Below are positions 1 to 40,250 of a DNA stretch of 64,000 nt, piece by piece. How positions within the stretch are numbered: the stretch's first letter is position 1; each line of letters begins with the position of its first letter. Origin of the DNA: Gadus chalcogrammus (lineage: Eukaryota > Chordata > Actinopteri > Gadiformes > Gadidae); contig NC_079412.1 of NCBI RefSeq assembly GCF_026213295.1, positions 18,849,784 to 18,913,783 on the forward strand. The letters run 5' to 3'. A model generated the notes under the pieces. That model was given only the letters and a program-made list of their open reading frames with translations, searched no databases and was not told the DNA's origin. The position numbers and the translations under genes are program-made.

Positions 1-741
1 TCAGAGCGCTGTGGGACGTATGCAGAGGGGACAATGTTCCACAACTGAAGAATGGACAGTCTACAACGTGGGGACGGGGGAGGGGGGGACACCCGGGACT
101 ACTGGAGCTGAGGCGCAGTCTGCACATGCTGGCACTTCTCTAGCTGGAAGATCAGGTCGCACTCGACACTGAAGCTCTCGGTACCTCAAAATAATGTGAG
201 CCCATAGGCGTCAAATTCTCAGTTATTCAGGGTTCCCTCGCCAACGCCAACCCCCGAGAGCCTTAATCTGTTGAAAGAGTACAGATGTTTCAACACAACG
301 CCATCTTTTCAACATTGCATACTTCACCTACCATAAGAAAGAGAACTAGCCCCCCTTGTTAACTCCTTTTGAAGCCATGTATCTGTTTTGTCGTGTATTG
401 GTAGCAGAAAGACTCGGAGTATATATGCTGTGTGTCATGTGATACTTGTTTACACTAGAAGGCTGCTGACACATACACCTTAAGTACTAGAATAAGAAGG
501 GAAATGTAATTCTAACTAATCGATCTCGTATTGTTTTCTTATTGATTTCTTTGTTGATTTTTTTCATGTCTCGTCTTTCCTCCTTTCAATACATAGTGGG
601 TTACAAGGGGAATATAATTGGTGCCACAAAAAAAACACAAACACCTGAATACAGTCAGTTTTTTTATTTGTACCTTTTAATATTTTTAGTGCCTTTTGCA
701 CTACATGTCCTCATCCAAAGCCCCGCCCCTTTGTATTGTTC

Positions 742-747
742 AATAAA
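742..747 (+). terminator. Candidate poly(A) signal AATAAA
   Basis: An AATAAA is followed within 10-30 nt by a T/GT-rich stretch (TTTTTTTGTTTTCT, then GGTTCTGTCTTC). It could end a short upstream transcript, but no coding end is visible before it within the window. Confidence 0.25.
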
Positions 748-1374
748 CTTTTTTTGTTTTCTACTATCGGTTCTGTCTTCTATATATATATAATTCCTTT
801 ATGAATGTAGGCCACTCTGGACAGTATTGAAGATGATGCAAAAGTACAGCCCAAATAATAGCATTTCACCAGTGTTTTGCATGGATGCCTGAAATTATTT
901 TATAAACTGGAAAAATACATTTTGATATTATAGTTGAACAAGCTGCAGTTGCATTCAGGATACCAATGTGAGTCTGGTGAATCATGCAATATGTGTTGGC
1001 TGGGCATATTATAATAAATGCTACATGTCAGTACACAGTAATATGTTGACGTCATGTGAAAGAGTGAGGAGGACCGCCTCAGGGGCATCACCTTCTGTAA
1101 GTGTTATGGACGGACCAATTACATATTAATCATGGAAGAGGCGTAGTTGACATGATGTATGCTTATTCAACTGAGCAGACTTTTACCAGAAAAATAATTA
1201 AAATAGGTTTTGATAGGAACATGAAAGAACAAGGATATTAATATAGTTGAATTTCTGATAGCATTGAATATACTCAGCGGTTATGTCTGTATACTCTAGT
1301 GTTCTACCTATATAGTGTTTTATCTATATAGTGCTATCGTTTAGTATGCTGTGTGTTTGTATCCTGCCCTGCAG

Positions 1375-1426
1375 AAAGGAGCTGTTTGGAAATGCTTGCG
1401 TCAGACCTTGCTGGATTGTCCTGTCG
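1375..1426 (+). CDS. Possible upstream ppp1r12b exon (uncertain)
   Basis: This is a 52-bp stretch with good borders on both sides (CTGCCCTGCAG before, GTAAGG after). Read in phase 1 in and phase 2 out it is open and would splice in frame to 2658, supplying CG of an Arg codon. The product (RSCLEMLASDLAGLSCR) shows no MYPT similarity that I recognise. The true upstream exon may lie left of the window. Confidence 0.25.
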
Positions 1427-1614
1427 GTAAGGACGAGCTGTGTAAGGCATCCGTAGGGAGGTAGACTCTCTCTCTCTCCCTCCCACCCTCCTCTCTCCTC
1501 CCTCTCTCTCCCCTCCCGTCCGGTACTCTCCTCCTCTCCTCACTCTCACAAAGTCACCGGCCTCACCCGCTTGGTTCCGCCGGAGCCTCAACGTGGCTCC
1601 CTCTTACTCTGACC

Positions 1615-1634
1615 ATGCAGACATACCTCCCCAG
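1615..1634 (+). CDS. Possible alternative first exon (MQTYLPR...) of ppp1r12b
   Basis: An ATG with A at -3 is followed by six codons and a strong donor (CCCAG then GTAAGC). Spliced to 2658 it stays in frame (MQTYLPRAFHTPVRDEE). A long CT-rich tract at 1467-1550 lies upstream. This would be a further internal start. No transcript evidence is available, so it is a candidate only. Confidence 0.22.
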
Positions 1635-2657
1635 GTAAGCTACAGCCGCCCCGACTCCTGCTTTACCCTGAAGTGCTGCTTCCAACCTGCAGTGGTTTTC
1701 AAACGCTGCTCTGCTTTCAGCTCATGTGATCCGGATTTCTGGATTAAAGTAAGCTGTGGAACTGAATCAATTTGGCTGATTTGTTTTCCACGGCCGCCTT
1801 TTCCTCGTTTTATGCTGTTATGCTTCCTTTCCATGCTTGTTTAACCTAAGTTACTTCCTGTCATTAAACCTTGAATGGGCCATTCGTAACATAGGCATCC
1901 CTCTGCTTGTCAGTGGTGCAATGTGCCGATATGGGTGGGACTTTTATTCTATCATTAGTTTCCTTTCAAATGCCAACCGTATATCTACAGTATATGCAGA
2001 GCCATCCACGTGGCAAGGGCCGTTATGAAGCCATTACCCCTAATCACCTTCTCGTGCCTATGCTCGTATGAGAACGCCTTTCATGAGGATGCAGTGCAGA
2101 GTGCCGTTTCCCCAAGGCCGGATGCATGGTGGCCAGACTAGGATCAATACACCCTGAGCATAAAAGGGGCAGAGGGAGGAGGAAGAGCAGGGAGACTGTG
2201 GGCAACACACAAGCCTCGTGCCTCAGCCTTACTCAGCTGTTTTTCATGGAGCCTGCAGACAACGATAGCAGGACTCAAGGATGCATCCGGCTCTCTTCCA
2301 CTCTCTTAACATAGGAATAGGAAACATGATCCAGGATGTTGAAACTAGGTTTGGTGCATAATGTGTCTCATTTCACCATTGTCAAATATCCAATGGGAAG
2401 GGCAGAATGGAATGAATGTTTTGAACCAGAGATGTATAGCAGACATACCAGAAGCAAGTCAAATCATTGTATGAATCATTATACTGTAGAAATTATATAT
2501 CTGTTGTCACATGAGGCCCTTCTGTGAATGGTCTTCCTTTAATGTCCAGTCAAAGGCCTTCCACATCCTGTCAAAATGAATTGTAATCATTCACTTCAAC
2601 TAACTTATGTATGTATGTATTTGGGGGTCATGGGGCTTAAAGCTCGACTCTGCCCAG

Positions 2658-19590
<16,933 letters not shown>

Positions 19591-20410
19591 AAGTTTTCTA
19601 AACTGTCAATAACCTGAAATTATAATTGGACCGTTTTGCATAAGGAACGTCAAGGAGCCATTTTGGTCCATTCAAGAAACACGGCACGACAATTCCGGTT
19701 GGCGATTGGTCAGATTTGAATCAATAAGACCGCTTTTTTCCCCCTGGAGTGGCAGCTGTTTCAGTTGTGCCAGAGTAGTTAATTACTTCCTATACTTCAC
19801 CACTAGGAAGCGACATGTGAATGAAGGTCCGCAGCACAAAGCCCAGTCTATTAAGTATTCAGCCATCTGATACTCATCAAGCCTCACGTATGTATTTATT
19901 ATGACATAGTAGACCAGGGTCTAAAGATATTTGTATTATAAGGGTTTATTCTTCTAAACCACAACCTTGGAATGAGCTAAAGTATAAGAAAAGGCCCAGC
20001 TGTTTTTTTTGCCTCATGCTTACCTACCTGGTCAACATAACAACCAACAAAACGTGGGCTTATCCAAAGTATATTATTCTTTCGATTTTTGTTTTATTCT
20101 AACCATGAAGTAATTGAATCCTTTCAGAGTTTTGTTTTTAAAATCCACTGTGCAATGGTTTCTGGAGTCCAGGAGGAGCCTCGAAACTGCTGTAATTTGT
20201 TGTTCACAGGAACAGATGTTCTTATTTGAATGAGGGGTGACGTCTACAGCTTGACCACGTATAGGATGTGTGTAATCCTATACCATCTGTTATCATTGTG
20301 TTGTAAATATTATACAATATTCTGTATAATATATAGAAGTTTCAAATATGTATAGGAGGACACCTGAATTTTCTCACTTTCCTTAATAAACTATTAATGG
20401 TTGACGACAT
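19591..20410 (+). other. 3' UTR of ppp1r12b (zipper form)
   Basis: AT-rich sequence without repeats runs from the TGA at 19588-19590 to the first strong poly(A) signal at 20385. The exact cleavage site cannot be read. Confidence 0.7.
20385..20390 (+). terminator. Poly(A) signal of ppp1r12b
   Basis: AATAAA about 800 nt after the zipper stop codon, followed by a TG-rich stretch (AATGGTTGACGACATTGTCC). Confidence 0.7.
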
Positions 20411-20540
20411 TGTCCTGAATTATTTCCATATTTGACCGTTACCCAAAATAACAAACAAATGGCGGCAGTATTTAAACATTCACATGAATACAACATAAAT
20501 AAAACGGTAATAAAAATACAACTTTGCACAAGGGATGGTT

Positions 20541-20557
20541 AATAAAAGGCCTTTATT
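20541..20557. terminator. Bidirectional poly(A) signal between ppp1r12b and syt2
   Basis: AATAAA on the plus strand (20541-20546), an AGGCC centre, and TTTATT (20552-20557), which is AATAAA on the minus strand. The near-palindrome could end both convergent genes. Confidence 0.65.
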
Positions 20558-21816
20558 TCCTATTTGTTTCTTACAGAACTGGTAACACATATGATAAATC
20601 TTGTATTAAGTTATTTGGTTCCCTTGATTACGTTATAATAATAATGGTCCCCTAACAGTTTTGTCCACACAAGGGTTCGAGAGAAGGAGGTTTTTGTGAG
20701 CCACGTCTTGTGTCCAGTCAAGGGCTAAAGCATGCGATCCACAGTAGGCACAAATACTGACATGAACACACGCACCACAACACTAGACACGAGTAAAACA
20801 CCGCTGGGGGGGAGGTGGGGGGACACACGCACAATACCAGGTCCTCCCAACCCAACCCCCCCGATGCCGAAGAAGAGCGCAGGGGTAGAAAGGAAAAGAA
20901 TAGTCTTTTGAATGCAACCGCTGTGGTGAGGGGAGGAGGACGACGAGCTGAATGGGGAAGGTTTGGTACCAAGTCCTGCCCGTGGAGCAGTATACAGTGT
21001 GTCCATGTTGTAAACATGTAGGCCCGCGTGCTGCACAAACACTCAGAGGAACACAGCAGTTTTCAATGGGGGAGGGGGGGGGAAACTCCAGAGCCAGCTT
21101 TGCTATTTAGCACATTGACAATGATATGGATTGGTCACACGGTAACTACACAAAGACAGAGAGAAAAGATGATTCAGTGGGGGCATAATAAACAAATAAA
21201 AACCAACACCGTAGGTTCTACCACTACGGTGTAACCTTGGTGAAAAACAGTGAAGAAATTAAAACACAGTTTAATAGCTACAGTCACATACACACACAAA
21301 CATGCTGAAGTACAAATAAACATCTTAAGCGAAAGACTTGAAACATTGGAAAGGGGGGGTCCTGATCCACGTGGGGGATCTGAACACCTGGTACGGCTGA
21401 GGTGTGTGGTCTACAGAGCTTCTGATGGATTCCCTTTTTACATCCGATCGAAAGCAAAACACACAAGACGAAGACAGACGTACAGACGTACACTAACCCA
21501 TAGGTTGCCCTGTGAATGCAAAAATAGCCTACGGTTTCAGTTGAGATTGTGCAAGTTACATCTACAGAACTATTGGAAAGAAAGTCACTCTGTTTATACT
21601 GTGTATATATATATATGTTTATATTTGCTTATAAATAATGACCATTGGTTTTTGTTCCGATGGATTCATCGATGTCTAAACGGGGGGGGGGGGGTTGTGT
21701 CCCACGCTCAGACCTGTGTACGGTCAATACTATGTTCCCCAACGTGGTGTTCCTGCATATCGTCTGCAGCCTGTGCTTGACCGATAAACCAACAACACAC
21801 ACCCCGTGCCCATCTC

Positions 21817-21915
21817 CCCGGCCTCCCTGGGACCCCAAAGAGCGGGGGGCCAGGAGGGGCCGGGCTCCCTGGGACCCCAAAGAGCGGGGGTCAGCTGGGG
21901 GCCGGGCTCCCTGGG
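21817..21915 (+). repeat. Two-copy tandem repeat (CCTGGGACCCCAAAGAGCGG)
   Basis: Two copies of about 49 bp share CTCCCTGGGACCCCAAAGAG and GGGCCGGGCTCCCTGGG. Confidence 0.85.
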
Positions 21916-23209
21916 CAGTGCTGAAGCATTTTGAAGTAAGACCCCCCCCTCTCTTCAATGTGCTCGGAACTAAATCCTTCATGACATCTTTTGTATAATT
22001 GTATTTCCTCTCCTTTTTACTTTATAGCATGGGCTACTGGCAGTATTTTTAAAACATGGTAATCTCCCGGGATGTACCCCCTGTGCGTCTATCGATGGTC
22101 ACAGTCCGCACCAGCGGCCTGGGACACTGAATGGCCGATATTGCATCAAGAGGTCTGTGCTGCAGCGTGTGACACAGCAGAACAGACTGAAAGTGTTAAA
22201 ATGTCGTTGATGTGGCGTCGAGAGACGATGACAGACGGGCCTGTGCGCCGTCCGCGGCCCCCCTCGTCTCATCTCGGAAAAGCACGACGCATTAAGGTCT
22301 CACGGCGGCCGTGGAAGTCGGTCGTAACGCTGTTCGTTTGGTCGTGTATATCTGGGAAGGTCTTCCTCCGGTCCATAGCTCTATCCCGGTTAGGGGTCAG
22401 GGGTTAGGAGACCGTGGGTCACCCCCTGACCAGTGCCTCTGAGCGGCAGTACAGATTTTCTGAACCGTGATGGAGGAACACTGTGTGTCTGATGGTACCG
22501 AGTCACAAGTGATTTAGTTCTGTGGGGGTACGGGACCAACTCAGTGGGAGTGACCCAGTTTGAGATCAAGGGAAACCTACGAGTGACCCAGTTCGCCTGA
22601 CAGATTGCACCCGGCCCTGGAATAGAACAAACTCTCGTATATATATATATATATAGATATAGATATATATAATTTTTTTTTAATTACTAGAACTGTTTTT
22701 TTCATCGATTTTTTTTGAGATTGCGTGATTAACTGATCTATGATTCGTTACTATCAAAAAACAAGGCATATACAATACTAATCACAACACCGTAGAATCA
22801 GCTACCTCTAGGGAACGAAAGACACACGGACAGCCTTGAAAGTAGAAAAAGGACACACTCATTCTACCAAACGCACCGCTGTTTCTCGATGCTCGCGTAT
22901 TCAAATGCGATATTCCTCCTAATGAGCGAAGACCTCTGAACTGAACGTCGAGGAAAAAGAACACCACCGGCCTAAACAAAACGAGGACGCGTTTTTCGTC
23001 TGGTTTTCTTTTTTTCGTCTGTTTTGAACATAAATCAACTCTAGCTACTCGGCGGAGCTCTAAGAGTTAGTGCTTGAGTTTTATGGCTTTAGTTTTTATC
23101 TTATTTGTATCCGTATACACATACACACATATTGTATCATAAACATCGTAAAAGAGACGTCGCCGTTAAGCGCGTGGGGTCGTCGAGAGGAGTAAAAAGG
23201 AGCGGGAAC

Positions 23210-23302
23210 GCCACGGGGGGGGAGGACGGGGGAGGGAGGGGGAGGAGGAGATACGAAGGGGGGAGGGGAGGAGGAGATACGAAGGGGGGAGGGGGAGGGG
23301 AT
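23210..23302 (+). repeat. G-rich tandem repeat
   Basis: Units of about 32 bp share GGAGGAGATACGAAGGGGGG. On the syt2 transcript strand it is C-rich. Confidence 0.85.
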
Positions 23303-24999
23303 TCCAAGCGTGGTGGATTTCTAGAGCGCCGTTGCGTCGCGGTGGGGTGATGGTGGACTGTGTTGCTGCGCTGCACGGTATGGAACTCAGGACCTTCTAC
23401 CCATCCTTACGTAGAGATAAGGCTGTTGTCTCATCAACATTTTGGATAGCAAAACTATCCACAGGTCTCTCCACATGCCCACTCAAACAAAGCTCAATAA
23501 GAGGAGGATGATGATGGAAACAATTAAATAAAGGATTTGTAAAGCGGACCAATGTTTGTAACAAGAAAACATTGGTTCACCCACACAATATGATAGAAGG
23601 GTTAATCATAATAATAAATGGTACTGTTTCAAATTAAAAGCTTGGAATTACAAGGAGCGGATAGCATGCGGCTACAATTTCATCCTACATGGAGTCACAC
23701 ACAGTACTTGACGACACACTTGCTTTAGAAAGTTCAGGCGTGGAAAGGTTCTTATTAAGTATTAGTAGTCTAATATATTATATGACATTCTCTCGAGTGA
23801 CCCCCCATCATGGAAAGAAAACACACAATTTGCTCATTTAGAAAATATACAGTGCATTTTTTTCCCTTGAACGTGTTATTTAAATGACGAATGACACCAA
23901 TTTTTTTTTACGTACACAAGATATTTTTGCTTTGTCTCTAAAACATGCTCTTATGTACAGTATTTTGTATAAACATGCAGTATTAACGTGTATGAACTAT
24001 GAATATAGGCAAAACTACACATCGATGGGTGGCTTGATTGCTTGCATGTGGTCTTTTCTTTAGTGTTGTTTCACCAACGGAAAATAAGGGTAGGAGGAAA
24101 GAAATGGAATACATTTGAATCAAAATTAAAATACAGGAAAACATTCAACATATTCCAAAATCCCAATCACTTTTGGACGGGCCGACTACATTCGCACCCG
24201 ATTCAGTCGCATGTGAGCTGATAGGTTGTGACACTGGCTGGTGCTCACAGACGGTGATCATTGTAATTCCCACTTCACATTTTGTTAACATCTATTTAAA
24301 ATCTAATCAATTCACACCGATTTACTTTTGACCAATTTCTCCTCCTCCTTCATTAAATCCTATCCGTTTCATTTGGTCACGTAATTCAAAGTGACTCTCA
24401 ATTCGCAATTGTATCTCTGGCAAAATATTAGATGTTTCATATAAAAGTCACAAGCCTACACTGGAACCAATTACACTGTGTGAATTCACTTGGGGGGGAG
24501 GGGGGGGGGAGAGAGCAGCAATAGATTGAATCGTGTCCCCCCCTTTCAGCCAGGGAGGACTTTAGTAAATTGAGGCTTCTTGTCTTGACATGCCCACACA
24601 CAATTCAATCTCACAGCATCTCTTTTACAAAACCACCTTGTTAGGAGCAGTGTCGGCTGCCGCAGAACACAGTAGTGCAATTTAATTCAGCGGTTTGGTA
24701 ATGCGTGTATAAAATACACATAGATCAATGCCTTCCTCATATGCATCTAGTAAAAAAAAGTCTTCATTCGTACGAATTCTAAGGTTAATATAGACCAAAA
24801 TAAATAACCCAACAAAACATATGTAATTCAATAAATAATTTCGTGGAATATACTCTTTTTTCTATCATCAAATCAAACATTAGTTTTAAAATAAATAATT
24901 AAAGCTCTGATTTTTTTCTTTCTTGGAGAGATAGACGTTCAACACAACATTTTTTGATTTAAAGTGCTTGAGGAATAAACCTTTTTTTCTTTTCAATTC

Positions 25000-25062
25000 A
25001 ATTTAAATAGATAGATGACGCTTTATTAATCCACAAACTTCTAATGTACCCCACCGGGCATT
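25000..25062 (-). mobile_element. Short LINE 3'-tail remnant
   Basis: ATAGATAGATGACGCTTTATTAA resembles the (AT)AGATAG...TTTATTAATCC tail common at fish LINE 3' ends, in minus orientation. Confidence 0.4.
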
Positions 25063-26618
25063 AATAAGAGTTCTATGACTGTATCTATTTAACAAAGAAT
25101 CATTGAACAATAAATAACACTGACATCAAACAAACAAAATTAATAAGATGATGAGGAAAAACACCACTAATCGGAAGGCGTCCCTGGTAGTTGAAGAATT
25201 GCTTATTTTTGTTGCTTGGAAGGCTTGTCTCCTTTATGACTGAAAGACGGTTATAGGGATCTCTGTGAAGTAACACCCATGTAGCGAGTCCATGACCGAT
25301 GGCAGTAGCACTGAACAAGTGACGTATAGAATCACAGGCATCGGAGGAAGGGTGGAGGTGGAGCAGGTGGTGGTGGGTGGAGGTGGTGGCAGGACGGTGA
25401 CGGGGACGGGGACAGGGGGGGGGTGTAAGGTGGTAGATTGCGCAACAGGTTTATAAATAACATGTTGCGTTTGTTTGTTGTACCTGGTCTCTAAAGTAGT
25501 ACCTGCTGTGGTGTTATTAAGAGACGTCGCGCGTGATGAAGACACAGGCTCTCACACACGGGTTCAGTTTGACACTCTACATCTCTCTCTCCTCTCGCGC
25601 TCTCTGGCGACCCATCGGTCCGTTCTCCCCTTTATTACTAATAAGCGGACGCTATGCTCGAACCGTACAGAAATGGAGCACAAGGTAGTCAAACATATCG
25701 AGAAAGAAAAGTCGAACGACACTGCTCGTCAGGCGGAATCACAAGAACCCGTTTAGAAAAAAAGGCATGGAGTTTCAGATTTCTCTCAGTGTTCCTGAGA
25801 AAAGGGGATGGGGATGGGGGAGGGGGAGGGGGAGGGGGAGAGGGGGGGGAGGCAGTCAACCAAGGAAAACGGCAGTGTGGTTTCTGTGGGTAACGGGATC
25901 TGTGGCTAAAACCCTACTTTGCTACCCAGCTTCTAGGAATGTATTTAAATTTTGTTTTTTTTAAACAAACAAACGTAATCATCTAGGATGACGATTGGCA
26001 GGTGAACGGAGTGGCTCGCGGACGCCGCTGGACGGCCCGCTTGTGTTGTCCCTCTATCGTATGGCAGTATAAAGCATTATTATTAGAGTCAGAACTAGTA
26101 TTAAGCGTTATTCTAAGCAACTGTGTCACTAAAGGGAGGATCGGAAGGGGGGGAGGTGGGAGGAGGAGGGTGGGGGGGAGAGGGGACACGATCACGAGTG
26201 AATACATGGATTTCTCCCTCCCACCTGTCGGTGGGGCCCCGGGGGGCCCCCCTCGTTCCTCATAGGACAGGTCTGGACACTACAACCACAACCCCAATAC
26301 AAAAATATATCTAAAGGAAAACAACGGAGCATCTGTCCATCGCGTGACTTCTGTCTTCTTCGGCTGTTTTTGATTTAGTTTTTCCGTTTTCTTCAACCTC
26401 CTCTTCCTCTTCCTCTGCTTTGTCTTATTTTTTTTTATTTTTTTTTCGTTTTGTCTTTCGTTAGATGGCATGGCTGTATATAGCATGATATATTACTGGA
26501 ACACGTAGATCTTTTTTTTCTTCTCTCCCACGATGTCAAATGCATGATCTATGCATTTTTTTTTATTTTTGCAATGGCAATGGTCGGGTTGGGGGGGATT
26601 GGGAGGATTGGGGATGGA

Positions 26619-26910
26619 GAAAACAGCAGGGGGGGGGGGGGGGTTGTTGCATGTGGGTGGGGGTTTAAGTCTGGGGAGGGGGGGGGGGGGGTAGTAGGCA
26701 AACAGTTGGGACTCGATGTAAGGGTGAGGAAATGGGAGGGAGGAGGACAAAGGTGTTGAGGGGAGGGTTGAGAGGAGTAGGAGAGGGGGGAGGAAGAGGA
26801 GCAGGAGGGAGGGAGGGGGGGGGTGTAGGAGGGGAGAGGAGGAGGAGCAGGAGGGAGGGAGGGGGGGGTGTAGGAGGGGAGAGGAGGAGGAGCAGGGGGA
26901 AGGAAGAGGG
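26619..26910 (+). repeat. G/GA-rich tandem repeat at the start of the syt2 3' UTR
   Basis: PolyG runs (about 26630-26643 and 26678-26690) are followed by copies of a roughly 56-bp unit containing GGGAGGGAGGG and GTGTAGGAGGGGAG, ending about 25 bp beyond the syt2 stop codon. Confidence 0.88.
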
Positions 26911-26933
26911 AGGATGGAGGCGCACTGGAAGTT

Positions 26934-36818
<9,885 letters not shown>

Positions 36819-38696
36819 CTAGGCTGCTCTTCAGGTCCCTGCAGACACAACACAAGGGCCAGATGGTCAGGAACGCAGTCATACCGAAAGGGACATTCAA
36901 ATCGTTCATCCCTTTTACTGCAGGGAATGTAATACTGTGCATGGCAAAATGTTTACTTACTTAAACAAGACACAATTTAAAACACTAATTTGTTGGTTAA
37001 ATACATGAGGTAGTAGTAGCTTTAGTAACTATCTAGAAGCAGTTGCACTTCTTCTTATAGTCTACTTGTGATAACAGCATTATCTGATTGGAAGTCGTAA
37101 TAGATAATATTATAATTAGTAGCAGAGGAATTGGTTGGTAAACATATCAACATCTTGATTTCCTCACAAGAGCTGTGCGAGAAGCATTCTGCATTCAAAA
37201 TGGCTGCCTTCATGAGTGGCATAACAAGCCCACTCATCACTAGAGCACAAGCATTGGACTCTAGGCAGCTCATAACCACTCTGAGAACATAATGGTAATT
37301 GTTGGCCAAATTAAAGATCACCATCTGAAAGCGTAAATTAATCCATTGAAAGTCATCAGAGATGCAATCCATGCTAGCTCAGAGACACTCGTAGTCTTCT
37401 CCATCACTGTTTACCCAAAACAAGATGGCAAAGCAAATTAAGCAGACATTTGAAAAGAAGAGCAAACCAGCTGTCATGGTTAATTTAACTTCATTAGATG
37501 GATGACATGTGCTGAATTTAATCCAGTGTTGCTACTGGTTTAAAAAAAATTACCGGATTTCTTCAAATGTTGGCTCATTTTTTAACATGAATTGAATGGC
37601 AACAAGTGTTATTCTATTCAAAAACACTTTGGGTTGTCATTTTTATCATTTAAGAAACAAAAGTATATTTATATATTACTTTTTTTTTTCTATATCTTTG
37701 TCCTATTTTGCTAAAATATAAGATCTAGCTGCATTTGAGTTTTTTTGAGTTTATTTTTTTTGCTTTAGGTGAAAACATTTTTACAATTATAACCTATGTT
37801 GAAATTAGTACAAATTGAGGGGTGGATGATGATTAAGACAGCTTTGCTATCAAACAAGGGCCTAACCTGGGTTGTATAACAGAGAATCGTGAGGTAGATA
37901 GAAAATAAATAAATGATCCTAGCCGGTGTGCTGGCAGAATGTTCCACCAGGCCGGACCATTGTTCAATCAAAGCCCTTATCAGTTCCAGAAATCAAACTG
38001 TGACAAGTGCAGCGGGCCTGGGGCTTGTGTCACCATGATGACTGATTGGACAAGAGGCGGGCTTCCCCACACAGAGAGAGGGAAGGGACACGGAGCAAAG
38101 GCACTGGGCTGTTTGGAGTGGGTTTTATTAAAGCCCTTTGAGGACGATTCGGGAAAGAAAAAAAAGAAAAGAATCAAGGAAGAAAACTCGTTCCTCAGTT
38201 CTCAAGCGGCGATGTTAATGCTTCTATTTTTTGCTCAGTATAAATTATTCACAGGGAAGCAGACAGGACAGATAGAAGAGGGAGCTGTTATTATTCAGCT
38301 ACACATGCGAGTGAGGGCCATCTGGGTTTATCCAGAGCATAAATCTAATGTGTGTGTGTGTGTGTGCGTGTGTGTATGTGAAAGGTAGATGGTTGTGGTC
38401 TGTGTCGGCTGCCCACTCCACTGAATCACCTATCAAGTAGGCCCATCGTCGACCGGGAGCAGGTGATGGCCCCTCCAACACCCCACAGAATGATGATACG
38501 GAACAAACTCCAACCGGCTTTGCCTTCACACCAACTGCCATCTATTCTGCTGAAAGCTGCATCACACCTACCCCAGCACCTCCAGCAGCGTCACCACCAC
38601 ACACCTGCTATTGGCTCACCGTATAAATCTCTTTCCAAGATTCGTTCTCTATTTGACACCCCATTCTCTCACTCTCTCTCTCTGTAACACTCATTT

Positions 38697-38698
<2 letters not shown>

Positions 38699-38777
<79 letters not shown>

Positions 38778-38846
38778 CATCTCCCCCTCTCTCTCCCCCC
38801 CTCTACTTTCTCTCTCTCTCTCCGTCCCTCCCTCTCTCTCTCTCTT
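38699..38846 (+). repeat. (CT)n tract
   Basis: About 148 bp of CT with CCCC and TTT interruptions. Confidence 0.95.
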
Positions 38847-38849
38847 GCG

Positions 38850-39055
38850 TCAGCCCCACGCTCGGCCACAAATGAAATGAAGATTCAGGGTTGTGGCGTT
38901 CGAGTCCTTTATCTCCTCCGTGCTCTCCGGTGTCAGCGGGAGCAGCGAGCGAGCGAGTTTTCTACGCTGTAAGATAGCCCCGTCGTCTTCGCCCTCACAG
39001 CCTCTCCACTCAGCCCCTCTCTCTCTTATCGCACGCCCGGTGCATGAGCCACTAG
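38850..39055 (-). promoter_or_regulatory. Possible syt2 promoter or 5' UTR exon (weak)
   Basis: A non-repetitive, CpG-richer block between CT tracts, containing GAGCGAGCGAG and TGCGTCAGCCCC (a CRE/AP-1-like TGCGTCA). It is 2 kb upstream of the first coding exon on the transcript strand. Position and base composition are the only support. Confidence 0.2.
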
Positions 39056-40144
39056 CAAGCCGCAGCAAACAGTAGCAAACAATGTCAATATAAGGGCACG
39101 GTATTTTCGGCTGCACGTACTGGCAACCATGATGTTTGTTTTCCAAGCACCGAGATAACGAGGTCTCCGTTTACGAAGGATCAGGCAGCTTCTCAGTACG
39201 CATGTAAGCATCGCACCACTGGGGTCAGTTAGATATTACACTCATTGAGGTCCTTGTATCTGGGTTATAATTATTGTTGAAATCCAAACAGGTTCAGTTC
39301 AGTACAGTTCAGACAGGCGGGCCGGGGGCACTGAGCAATGTGGCTGGGGGGAATCAGCAGACGCTTATCGACCACACACACTTGGAAGCTAATCAAAGGT
39401 CCTCTTGTTTATCTTCCGGTTGAACCCCCCGGCAGCCATAGGAAACAGAAGTAGGGGAGGGTAAAGGTAGATGTTTTTGTCTGCCGAAGGCCAACGCAAA
39501 ATGAGGGCAAACTGCGAAGGGTGAAATGAGATTGCGTTTCTCTGTCTATTTTTCTAGAAATATACGCGCTGAGACTGAAAACGCAGGTGTTGATTCCGTT
39601 GGAGGCAAAGATGGACCCTAAGGAAACACTTAGAGACTTGGAAAACATTACTTTGGAATTGAAAATAGACAAAACATTGGGATTTGTTCATAAAGTTGGG
39701 TAGTTCATAAAATGATTATCGATATAGATCATCACATCACATTATTTGACATGTACAAAAAAAATCTTTGGTTAAATGTTTGATGTTATTTCAAAGGATG
39801 GAAATTGCAGGAAATATTAATTTTATTAAATATACGATCAAGTAAAATATTTGTATGAATCATTAAGTCTAACTTCTAGAGGAAAATGTTGAGAGGCTGT
39901 TAAGACAGGAAGTGGAGACTCAGAGTGAATTAGCCCACTTATCACCCTGACATAAACAACAAAGTATTTCTCTGCACACTTTTGAAGTGTGTGTTTAGAC
40001 TCAAATGTAGACTAAATCAATGGCTGTCAGATAAAACGAAAGCTCACCAAAAGCCGTCCCGTAGGCCTGCGTGTCTGATCTTGGCGGGCTAGGGTGTTAG
40101 CCTTGGGGTCTCGACAATGAAAAATATCTCCAGCGTCTAGTTAT

Positions 40145-40250
40145 TAGTAACACCCGGAGAGAGAGAGAGAGAGAGAGAATGAGAGAGATGGGCAGAGAGA
40201 GAGGGAGGAAGATTGAGATAAAGAGAAAGGTAGATAGATAGAGAGAGTTT
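40145..40250 (+). repeat. GA/GATA-rich stretch
   Basis: Mixed GAGA and TAGA units, interrupted. Confidence 0.8.

Larger units (their letters stand above)
1..2657. other. Upstream ppp1r12b intron sequence, mostly unassigned
   Basis: I see no convincing exon apart from the two weak candidates at 1375 and 1615. The first 900 bases are AT-rich. A CT-rich tract lies at 1467-1550. Confidence 0.5.
20530..26933 (-). other. Probable long 3' UTR of syt2
   Basis: No ORF of interest lies between the syt2 stop and the poly(A) element at 20552. Human SYT2 also has a multi-kilobase 3' UTR (from memory). Contents: C-rich tracts just after the stop, a LINE-tail remnant at about 25000, TA repeats at about 22640, G-rich tandem repeats at 21820-21915 and 23210-23300, and long AT-rich blocks. 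Internal TTTATT motifs could give shorter 3' ends. Confidence 0.5.

Noticed and set aside
1593..1844. Frame MAPSYSDHADIPPQ as a coding exon
   Set aside because: It would end in phase 0 at the 1634 donor, which does not fit the phase-2 entry required at 2658.
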